64,000 nucleotides of DNA from Amphritea sp. 1_MG-2023. GTDB taxonomy: Bacteria > Pseudomonadota > Gammaproteobacteria > Pseudomonadales > Balneatricaceae. Both the position numbers and the translations under genes were made by a program. The notes beneath the pieces are model-generated. The model saw only the letters and a list, made by a program, of their open reading frames with translations. It had not been told where the DNA came from and did no database searches. Location: the NCBI RefSeq assembly GCF_030547545.1, contig NZ_JAUOQE010000005.1, positions 79,815 through 143,814 on the forward strand. The letters are read 5' to 3'. Shown piece by piece: positions 18,317 to 26,209 of this stretch (the stretch's first letter is position 1; each line of letters begins with the position of its first letter).

Positions 18317-21300
18317 TCAGTCTGCTTGAGGGGTGACTGATTGACGTCCCATGGCGCTCTTAAGTGTGGCTTTGCCATTTTCCAGTGTCACCAGCAAGGC
18401 GGGCACCACCAGTAAAATCAGCACGGTACCGAAGGCGAGTCCAAATACCAACGAGGTCGCCATGGGAATCAAGAATTGCGCTTGTAGAGAGGTTTCAAAC
18501 AGAATCGGAGTCAAGCCTGCAATTGTGGTTAATGATGTCAGTAGCACCGCACGTAGGCGTTGACAGGCGGCTTCGACAATCGCTTGATGCACCGCCATGC
18601 CGCTATGACGCAGTTTCTGATAGAAGGTGATCAGTACGATGGAATCGTTAATGACGATTCCGGATAAGCCAAAACAGCCGAACAGGGATAGAATCGTCAA
18701 GCTCTGCCCTGTCAGTAGATGGCCCGCAATCGCGCCAGTCAGCCCCAAAGGAATCGCTAACATGACGGCGAAGGGCCAGCTATAGGAGGAAAAGACCCAA
18801 CTGAGAATAATAAAAATGAGTAGCAGCGCGATTAATAATCCCATCTGCATATCCGCGAGGGTTTCTCGTTGATTTTTGTTGCGCCCTTCAAAGCTTGATT
18901 GCACACCGTAGGTTGAGGTGATCTGTTGCAGTTTGCCCGCGTTTAAATCAGCAATAATTTCATTGGCATTGGCGACCGCTTCATCCAGATCGGTGGTGAT
19001 TTTAATGGCCAGTTGCCCGTCAATGCGTTGTAAACGATCAAGTCCCTGCTTATCGGCGAACTTAACCACATTCGCGAGCGGTGCGCTGCCGCCATTTGGC
19101 AGTAGAATCGGTAGATTTTCTAAGGCGCTGAAACGATCACGTTCCTCATCGGGTAGCACCACTCGAACCTCTATTTCGTCTTCGCCGAGGTTGAAAATTT
19201 GCACTAACTGACCATCGAATGACGCTCTAAGCTGACGGCCGACTGAGTTCAGGGTTAGGCCCGCGGTTTTACCTTCCGGAGTCAATTGATAGATTAATTG
19301 CGACTTACCAAAGGGCAGATCATCATCAACATTACTGACACCGTTGTATTGCCTTAGCGCGTCTTGCACGGCGAGTGATGCGGCCTTGAGCTTGCCGACA
19401 TCGGTGCCAACCAGTTTCACTTCCAGTGACTTTCCGGGGGGACCTGAGCGATTCAGATCGATCGTGAATTTTTCAATACCCGCAGGCAGGATGATTTTAT
19501 TACGCCATTGATTAATGATCTTACTGTTACTGATAGTACGACTATCAATCGGTGTGAACTGGACATATAGAGCACCAAATTCATCGCCTTGGCTGGCACC
19601 TTCACTGGTGCGGCTGCTGTTCGTTTTACGATGAATCTGGAGCGCCATTTTGATTAGATTGCCACCCAGCTCTTGTTCTGTTTGCCGTAGGGTTTGATCT
19701 AAATGCTGGAGAAAGTTATCGACCTGTTGGGGGCTACTGCCAGAGGTGAATTGTATGTTGGCGTTGAGGGTTTCCATCTCGACGGCGGGGAAAAAGTTGA
19801 ATTTAATCCGTCCACTACTGACCAAGCCGATCGCAATAATAAACGCGGCGAAGGCGATGGTGATGGTTATCCAGCGAAATTCGATGGCTGCTTCAACCCA
19901 ACGACGAAACTGCCCCTGCTTAAAGTTGTTAAACGCGCTATCCAGTTTGTTGCGCGTGGCGGAGGGGCGCAGATCTGCGGCTTTATTGAGGCTGTGATGG
20001 AGATGCCCGGGCAGAATTAAAAAGCATTCCACCACTGAGGCGAGAATGACACAGATAACCACCGTTGGAATATCGATCAGAATATTACCAATAATACCGC
20101 CGATTAAGAGTAAGGGCAGAAAGGCGGCAATGGTGGTTAAAGACGAAGCCATGACCGGTGCGAGCATTCGATGCGCCCCGCCCATGGCTGCTTGTAGTCC
20201 GGATTCTCCCATCTGTAGGTGGGTGAGGGTATCTTCGCCGACGACAATAGCGTCATCGACAATGATACCGAGTGCCATAATCATGCCGAATAGGCTGATC
20301 ATATTGATACTGCCACCGATACCGTATAAAACCGCTAAGGTGGCCATGAATGAGACGGGGATGCCGATAGTGACCCAGAAGGCCACCCGAGCGTTAAGGA
20401 ACAGAAATAAGATCGCGATGACGAGTACGAGGCCGCTGAGCCCGTTTTTGATCAATAGATTGATGCGGTCCTGAATCACTTCATAACCCTCATCGAAGGC
20501 GATGAGTTGGATATCTGGCGGTAACGTGGGACGCCGTTCTTCTAACCATGTGCGCATGATCGCTGCGGCTTTCAACGTATCATCACTTTCTGTACGCCGT
20601 AATAGGAGCTGAACAGCGGGCTGACCTCGATAACTGAGATAGGTCTGATTATCTTGGTTGCGCCAATCAAGAGTGGCAATATCGCCTAGACGTAGTAAGC
20701 GTCCTTCGGTATCGGTGATTAAGGGTAATTGAGCGAAGCCTGTGACATCTCGTTGTTGGCTGAGACTGCGAATCTGTCTGGCACCATCCCCTTGCGCGGC
20801 GGTGCCGGCGGGTAGATCGATGCTGCGCTGATTGATTATCTGGGCGACGTCACTGAGGCTGAGATTCAGCTCATGGAGGCTACTGGATGGAATTTGAATG
20901 GCAATCTCTTCTTCCGGTAAACCGACAAAATCAATTTTACGGATGCCGCGCTGCAGTAGTTCCCGTTCATACTCCCGCGCCAGTGAACGCAGCTCTTGTG
21001 GGTTAGCGGTAGGGCTGGTGATTAATAGTCTGGCTATATTGTCGTAGCGAATCACCTGTTGCACGATCGGTTTTTCGGCATCGGCGGGTAGATTCGTAAT
21101 GCCATCGATTTTTTGTTTGACCTCATCGAGAATGTAAGCAACATCACTGTTTTCTTCCAGCTCGATACGGATTGAAGCGGCGCCTTGAGTCGCGGTTGAG
21201 TAGAGGGTATCGATGCCATTTACCGATTTTAATTCTCGTTCAATCGGTAGAATAATAGAAAGCTCAACGTCCTCTGCGGCTGCGCCGCTCCAAGGTACGG

Positions 21301-21469
21301 CTACGGTGATGATGTCCAGTTCAAAGGTTGGAAAAAACTGCGTATTGAGCTTTTTTAAGCCCCAAATGCCGGCCAGTATCATCAGCATCATTAATAGATT
21401 GGCGGCAACCCGATGCTCGGCAAATAGGCTAATCAGGTTTTTTAATGGCCCTTGATGAATCGACATCAT
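18317..21469 (-). CDS. RND-family efflux transporter
   Basis: A 1050-residue inner-membrane pump of the AcrB/HAE1 superfamily driven by the proton gradient. The N-terminal helix begins near LFAEHRVAANLLMMLMILAG. The proton-relay pair occurs as IIVDDAIVVGED, with a second internal repeat SGIVINDSIVLITFY in the C-terminal half. Two large periplasmic loops lie between TM1-2 and TM7-8. The adaptor gene ends directly before this start (TAAATG), so the two are translationally linked. No outer-membrane TolC partner is in the window, and the substrate is unknown. Confidence 0.93.
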   Translation of the reverse strand: MMSIHQGPLKNLISLFAEHRVAANLLMMLMILAGIWGLKKLNTQFFPTFELDIITVAVPWSGAAAEDVELSIILPIERELKSVNGIDTLYSTATQGAASIRIELEENSDVAYILDEVKQKIDGITNLPADAEKPIVQQVIRYDNIARLLITSPTANPQELRSLAREYERELLQRGIRKIDFVGLPEEEIAIQIPSSSLHELNLSLSDVAQIINQRSIDLPAGTAAQGDGARQIRSLSQQRDVTGFAQLPLITDTEGRLLRLGDIATLDWRNQDNQTYLSYRGQPAVQLLLRRTESDDTLKAAAIMRTWLEERRPTLPPDIQLIAFDEGYEVIQDRINLLIKNGLSGLVLVIAILFLFLNARVAFWVTIGIPVSFMATLAVLYGIGGSINMISLFGMIMALGIIVDDAIVVGEDTLTHLQMGESGLQAAMGGAHRMLAPVMASSLTTIAAFLPLLLIGGIIGNILIDIPTVVICVILASVVECFLILPGHLHHSLNKAADLRPSATRNKLDSAFNNFKQGQFRRWVEAAIEFRWITITIAFAAFIIAIGLVSSGRIKFNFFPAVEMETLNANIQFTSGSSPQQVDNFLQHLDQTLRQTEQELGGNLIKMALQIHRKTNSSRTSEGASQGDEFGALYVQFTPIDSRTISNSKIINQWRNKIILPAGIEKFTIDLNRSGPPGKSLEVKLVGTDVGKLKAASLAVQDALRQYNGVSNVDDDLPFGKSQLIYQLTPEGKTAGLTLNSVGRQLRASFDGQLVQIFNLGEDEIEVRVVLPDEERDRFSALENLPILLPNGGSAPLANVVKFADKQGLDRLQRIDGQLAIKITTDLDEAVANANEIIADLNAGKLQQITSTYGVQSSFEGRNKNQRETLADMQMGLLIALLLIFIILSWVFSSYSWPFAVMLAIPLGLTGAIAGHLLTGQSLTILSLFGCFGLSGIVINDSIVLITFYQKLRHSGMAVHQAIVEAACQRLRAVLLTSLTTIAGLTPILFETSLQAQFLIPMATSLVFGLAFGTVLILLVVPALLVTLENGKATLKSAMGRQSVTPQAD

Positions 21470-22768
21470 TTACTCCGCTGCTGCAGTGGCTGAAACCGCT
21501 GTGTTACTCGCCTGCTCGACGAGTAAGCCCGTCATGGCATTGGGTAACTGAGTCGCTAATATCAGATCACCGGGTTGCAACTGATGGTGGCTAACCAAGA
21601 CTTGAGGTTGACCGTCAGGGCTACGTCTATCACCAACTCGGCTCACGGTGTGAGCCTGTAGACGCTGTGCTTCGATGGTATAGATGCGGTCGGTACCAAA
21701 GATAGCCTGCGGTGGCAACGCCAGAAGATTATGTTGTATTGGCATGGTCAGATCGAGCGCGAGAGTGCGCCCAGGTTCGCCGCGATAATCATCGCTGTTA
21801 ATGTGAAACAGTGCATCTACGCCAGCGCTGCCGCTATTCACGGCGGCGGCAAAGCGCGACAGGGTTAGGCTGAGTGCTTGGCCATCGAGTTGTGCCGAGG
21901 CGGTGATTGTTTCACCTTTATTCAGCTGTTGATGTAACTGTGGCAGATAGCGGTTAGGAATTTGCGCACGCACTTCAAGGGCATCGGTGTTGTAGAGGGT
22001 TAGCAGTGTATCGCCACTGCGGACACGCTCACCGGCCGACACATGAATGTCGGCAATGCGGCCGCTAAAAGGCGCGCGAATTTGACTGCGTTCAAGATCC
22101 AGCGCGGCGCTATCACGTAGGGCTACGGCTTGATTTAATTGTGCCTGTAGCTGAGCCAATTGATTAGGGTGATCATCAATCAATTTTTGTCGATTATTGA
22201 GTGATAAGGCTTGCTGTTGTTGCGTGCGTCGAGCGTCATCGAGTTGGTTTTGACTGGCTAAGTTACGCTGACTCAGGTCTTGATAGCGGTTCAGCGTCCG
22301 TTGTGTCAGATTGACGAGCTGTTGTTCTATTTTAAGGGCTTTAATATTGGCTTGATAGTTGATGGTTTCAGCAGCGATTAGGGCTTTGATTCTATCAACG
22401 TCGGCTTGTCTCTGGGCTAGCAGGAGCACGGCATCACGGTTATCGAGCTGGACTAACGGCTGTCCAGCTTTGACGCTATCCCCTTCGGCGACCCAGCGTT
22501 GTTCGACAAATGCATTGATCGATGCCGAGAGAGTACTACTGTCCGGTGATTCGATACGACCATAGAGTGACAGTTGCGGTGCATAACTCGCGGGCGTTGC
22601 GGAAATCGCTTTGACGGTCCAAACCTTCTCCGTCGGTGGTTTTGATGGCGCGGTGGGCTTGGTTATTTTCAAAATCATAAAGATCGCCACGGCAGCGAGC
22701 AATATCAACAGCGGGAAGAGCCAACGCTTAACATTGTGATCGCGAGTTTGTGCTTGCTGTTGCGCCAT
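21470..22768 (-). CDS. RND efflux periplasmic adaptor (membrane fusion protein)
   Basis: A 432-residue HlyD/AcrA-type adaptor with one N-terminal membrane helix (about residues 15-33). A split lipoyl-like region follows (ESPDSSTLSASINAFVEQRW and later RAPFSGRIADIHVSAGERV), with a long alpha-hairpin coiled coil between the two halves (about residues 120-225) and beta-barrel domains at the C-terminal side. It bridges the downstream pump to a TolC-like channel. It is the first gene of the two-gene efflux operon. Confidence 0.92.
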   Translation of the reverse strand: MAQQQAQTRDHNVKRWLFPLLILLAAVAIFMILKITKPTAPSKPPTEKVWTVKAISATPASYAPQLSLYGRIESPDSSTLSASINAFVEQRWVAEGDSVKAGQPLVQLDNRDAVLLLAQRQADVDRIKALIAAETINYQANIKALKIEQQLVNLTQRTLNRYQDLSQRNLASQNQLDDARRTQQQQALSLNNRQKLIDDHPNQLAQLQAQLNQAVALRDSAALDLERSQIRAPFSGRIADIHVSAGERVRSGDTLLTLYNTDALEVRAQIPNRYLPQLHQQLNKGETITASAQLDGQALSLTLSRFAAAVNSGSAGVDALFHINSDDYRGEPGRTLALDLTMPIQHNLLALPPQAIFGTDRIYTIEAQRLQAHTVSRVGDRRSPDGQPQVLVSHHQLQPGDLILATQLPNAMTGLLVEQASNTAVSATAAAE

Positions 22769-22920
22769 GATTTGTCCATCTGTTGTTAGCGGTGGTTATC
22801 GACTCTGTGATCATAATACATCGGTTTGGTTGAGTAAGTAGCATTATGCTGCACTTTACAATTTTTCAGTAGATGTTAGCGTTACGTCATTGGCGGCGTT
22901 TTAGATGACAGGAGAAACTT

Positions 22921-23790
22921 ATGCGAACGCGCTCCGTTATGGCGCTGGATGCCTCTGGCTTCCATCGAGTGGTGTATCATGAGTGGGGCAGTGTCGATAA
23001 CGATCGAGTCTTGATGTGTGTACATGGGCTGGCGCGTAACAGTCGTGATTTCGATGACTTGGCCGCTACGTTAGCGCGAGACTATCGGGTGGTTTGTCCG
23101 GATATGCCTGGTCGTGGAGAAAGCGACTGGTTAGCATCAGGGGTGGCGTATGATATTCCTGGATATATGAATGATATTGTGACGTTACTGGCTCGCTTGG
23201 ATGTTGAGCAGGTCGATTGGGTTGGCACTTCCATGGGCGGTATCATTGGTATCTGTTTGGCCGCTTTGCCGGGCTCGCCTATTCGTTCACTGGTGTTGAA
23301 TGATATCGGTTGTTTCATCGATAAAACCGCTTTGCAGCGGATTGCTCGGTATTTAGGTGATCATCGTTTTCATTCGTTGATGGATGTCGAGCAGTATATG
23401 CGTCAGACTTACAGCGCTTATCGAGGGCTAAACGATAAGCAATGGCAGCACCTGGTGAAGTTTGGTCATCGTCTGGTGATGGATGAATCGAGCGCTGATA
23501 AGCCCTACGCACTTCATTACGATCCGCGTATTGCCGAACAAAGCCTGGCAGTTCAAGATCAAGATATCGATCTGGAACCCTTTTGGCGGCAGGTAACATG
23601 TCCTCAGTTATTAATTTGGGGCGATCAGTCGGATGTATTAAACGCGGATACGGTGGCGCGGATGCAGCAGCATCGAGCAGATCTCGATCTTTACCGTATA
23701 CCGGGCATGAGTCATGCGCCATCGCTGATGGAAACTGAACAGATCACGGCGATACAGCAATGGCTGCGCGACAATCGAGTCACCTCTTAG
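22921..23790 (+). CDS. alpha/beta hydrolase
   Basis: A 289-residue alpha/beta-hydrolase-fold enzyme. Oxyanion-hole motif MCVHGLARNSRDF, nucleophile elbow VGTSMGGIIG (Ser about residue 102), an Asp region LLIWGDQSDVLNADT, and a late His in GMSHAPSLME complete the triad. It is preceded by AGGAGAAACTT. The substrate is unknown. It ends 11 nt before the glycerate-kinase-like gene start and is probably co-transcribed with it and the DUF2959 gene. Confidence 0.9.
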   Translation: MRTRSVMALDASGFHRVVYHEWGSVDNDRVLMCVHGLARNSRDFDDLAATLARDYRVVCPDMPGRGESDWLASGVAYDIPGYMNDIVTLLARLDVEQVDWVGTSMGGIIGICLAALPGSPIRSLVLNDIGCFIDKTALQRIARYLGDHRFHSLMDVEQYMRQTYSAYRGLNDKQWQHLVKFGHRLVMDESSADKPYALHYDPRIAEQSLAVQDQDIDLEPFWRQVTCPQLLIWGDQSDVLNADTVARMQQHRADLDLYRIPGMSHAPSLMETEQITAIQQWLRDNRVTS

Positions 23791-23801
23791 GAAGCGGGAT
23801 T

Positions 23802-24800
23802 ATGAGCACACTTTGTAGCTGGCCAACGGATCAGTTATGTCTGTCAGAACAGGCAAGAAAAGCAGCGGTACGCCGCGTTGAGAAGGCGTTTGCCTCAACC
23901 TTGGAATCGTTGAAAGTTGATATTGGTCTGGTTGAATTACTGGAATCGATCTATGTGCCGCTCGGTGCTTGGCTGGTGGCGCGTCAACAGCAGCAAGTTG
24001 GGCCGCTGGTGGTGGGTATTAACGGCGCTCAGGGGGCCGGTAAATCAACCTTATTCAATTTGTTAGAGGTTATTCTTGAAGAGGGGTTTGATCTCAAGGT
24101 CGTCGGCCTATCGATCGATGATCTGTATAAAACCCGTGAGGATCGTGAGGCGCTAGCTCACTCGGTTCATCCGCTGCTGAGTACGCGCGGAGTGCCTGGT
24201 ACTCATGATGTCGATTTGGGGATTGAACTGATTCGCGGGCTCAAAGGTGAGTTTGGCGATGAGGGCCGTAATGTTAAAATTCCGGTGTTTGATAAGTCGA
24301 TTGATGATCGCTGTCCGCCGGTATTATGGCAGGAATGGCATGGCAAAGCCGATGTGATTGTGCTGGAGGGCTGGTGTGTCGGAGCTTCCGCTCAGCCGCA
24401 AGCGATGTTGGCTGAAGCGGTGAATGACTTAGAGCGTAGCGAAGATCCTCTGGGATTCTGGCGTGGCTATGTCAATCAACAGCTCGATGGTCGCTATAAA
24501 GAGTTGTTCGATATGATGGATGTGTTGATTATGCTCAAAGTGCCGAGCATGGAGTCGGTGTTTGAATGGCGCTCGCAGCAAGAGAAAAAACTAGCGGAGC
24601 GAGTCCGTTATTTTTACGATACTCAGCAACCCACAGAACATCTACGGATTATGAATGAGCGGGAAATTCGGCGCTTTATTCAGCACTATGAACGGCTCAC
24701 CCGCAATATGTTAGATGAGATGCCAGCGCGAGCCGATGTGTGTTTAGAGCTGAATGAAAACCATAAAATCGCTAATATCCGTATTAATCAATCGCGTTAA
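23802..24800 (+). CDS. P-loop kinase related to plant-type D-glycerate 3-kinase (YggC-like)
   Basis: A 332-residue protein with a Walker A motif GINGAQGAGKST (about residue 73) and a DDLYKTREDR segment. A conserved RGVPGTHDVDLG motif and a C-terminal IMLKVPSMESVFEWR region are typical of the GLYK/YggC group of phosphoribulokinase-like enzymes. It may phosphorylate glycerate at C3, but the bacterial members are mostly uncharacterised. The ATG at 23802 follows TAGGAAG; an in-frame start at 23760 would overlap the hydrolase gene. Confidence 0.85.
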   Translation: MSTLCSWPTDQLCLSEQARKAAVRRVEKAFASTLESLKVDIGLVELLESIYVPLGAWLVARQQQQVGPLVVGINGAQGAGKSTLFNLLEVILEEGFDLKVVGLSIDDLYKTREDREALAHSVHPLLSTRGVPGTHDVDLGIELIRGLKGEFGDEGRNVKIPVFDKSIDDRCPPVLWQEWHGKADVIVLEGWCVGASAQPQAMLAEAVNDLERSEDPLGFWRGYVNQQLDGRYKELFDMMDVLIMLKVPSMESVFEWRSQQEKKLAERVRYFYDTQQPTEHLRIMNEREIRRFIQHYERLTRNMLDEMPARADVCLELNENHKIANIRINQSR

Positions 24801-24819
24801 CTCGATGTAAGGGAAATAG

Positions 24820-25461
24820 ATGAAACGTTTAGTGCTTGCCTGTGTGTTATCACTGCCATTGTTGAGTGGTTGTCAGAGTGCTTATTACTCCGCGATGGAG
24901 CAGGTGGGCATCCATAAGCGGGAGATTTTGGTCGACCGTGTTGAAGATACCCGCAGTGCTCAAGATGATGCGCAACAGGAATTCGTCTCGGCATTGGAAC
25001 AGTTCCGGCAAGTCGTGAATTTTGAGGGCGGTGAGTTAGAATCCGTCTATAACGATATGCAATCGGCTTATGATGATAGTGCCGCGGCCGCCGAATCGGT
25101 GAGTGATCATATTCGTCAGGTGGAAGAGGTCGCTGCAGCGCTGTTTGATGAGTGGCAAGATGAGTTACAACAGTACAGTAGTAACAAGCTGCGCCGTCAA
25201 AGTGCGCAAAGCCTGCAACAAACGCAGGCGCGTTATGAGGCGCTGCATAGCCGGCTTAAAAAGGCGGAATCGAAAATGCAGCCGGTGCTGGCGGCGTTAA
25301 AGGATAATACCCTGTTTCTTAAGCATAACCTGAATGCTCGCGCCATCGGCTCTTTGAAGGGCGAATTCGGTGGTATTAAGCGCGATATTGAGCGTTTGTT
25401 ATCTGAGATGCAGCGCTCGATACAGGCATCAGATCAGTTTATTCAAGCAATGCAGCAGTAA
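24820..25461 (+). CDS. DUF2959 family lipoprotein
   Basis: A 213-residue protein with a lipoprotein signal peptide (LSLPLLSGCQSAYYSAMEQV; lipidated Cys18). The rest is strongly helical with coiled-coil character (long Gln/Glu/Ala-rich stretches). The YYSAMEQVGIHKREILVDRV block is characteristic of DUF2959. The function is unknown. It begins 19 nt after the kinase-like gene, so it is likely its operon partner. Confidence 0.85.
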   Translation: MKRLVLACVLSLPLLSGCQSAYYSAMEQVGIHKREILVDRVEDTRSAQDDAQQEFVSALEQFRQVVNFEGGELESVYNDMQSAYDDSAAAAESVSDHIRQVEEVAAALFDEWQDELQQYSSNKLRRQSAQSLQQTQARYEALHSRLKKAESKMQPVLAALKDNTLFLKHNLNARAIGSLKGEFGGIKRDIERLLSEMQRSIQASDQFIQAMQQ

Positions 25462-25511
25462 CATCACGGCACCACAGCGAGGTAATCTCACGAGGGGGGC
25501 AGACGCCGTAT

Positions 25512-26204
25512 TTAAATGGGGAGGAAGGTCATCGAGGCGGCGCTTTGAACGACGCGAGTAATATTGCGATTGGTCGTATCGGCAATCAACAGCGCCATCA
25601 TATCTTGTAGGCTAATGAGTTTGCCGAACAGGCGTTCATAGCTTAGATTACGAATGCCGGTAGCAGAGATACCGTTACTGAGTATGTAGCGTTCGCCGTT
25701 GATATCCTTACGATTATTCAGTTGCCAAGAAACGGATTCTAAGTTCCGTGCGCTGTTATAAAGCTTTTGCTGATCAATCTCATCGAGTATATAAAACTCA
25801 TCTTGATAATTATACGCGGCATAGAGCATGCTACTAATGCCCGCCATCAAGGCAAACACACGATCTCCCTCGAAGGCTTCATTAAAACTCAGCGTAATCG
25901 CTGCGGTACTTTTAACCCCATTGAGTTCGCTATACCCATGTAAGCGCTGATCGCTGAAGATCTGATCTAAACGCTTTTGGATAGTGGTACCGGGCGGCGC
26001 TTTGCTCAGCTCTCGTGGATTACGCTTATAGAGTTTAATGGTCAACTCTTGAGATAACTTACGGACCTCTTGGATATGCATATCGGTGACACTATCGATA
26101 TCGCTTTTAGCGAGATGGCTAAGCTTGAAGTTGGCAGCGGAATTGTTTGCGCAACCGGTTTGCAGCAGCAGTAGCGCAATGATGCCAATTTTTAGGGGGT
26201 GCAT
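25512..26204 (-). CDS. lipoprotein of the letA-letB operon, unknown family
   Basis: A 230-residue predicted lipoprotein (LKIGIIALLLLQTGCANNSA, lipobox LQTGC). The mature part is mixed helical without a recognised domain. It is the last gene of the minus-strand LetA-LetB operon, starting at or within a few bases of the letB stop codon; a GTG at 26213 overlaps that stop as GTGA and is the alternative start. It does not look like PqiC. A role at the outer-membrane end of the lipid conduit is an inference from position only. Confidence 0.75.
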   Translation of the reverse strand: MHPLKIGIIALLLLQTGCANNSAANFKLSHLAKSDIDSVTDMHIQEVRKLSQELTIKLYKRNPRELSKAPPGTTIQKRLDQIFSDQRLHGYSELNGVKSTAAITLSFNEAFEGDRVFALMAGISSMLYAAYNYQDEFYILDEIDQQKLYNSARNLESVSWQLNNRKDINGERYILSNGISATGIRNLSYERLFGKLISLQDMMALLIADTTNRNITRVVQSAASMTFLPI

Positions 26205-26209
26205 CGGCT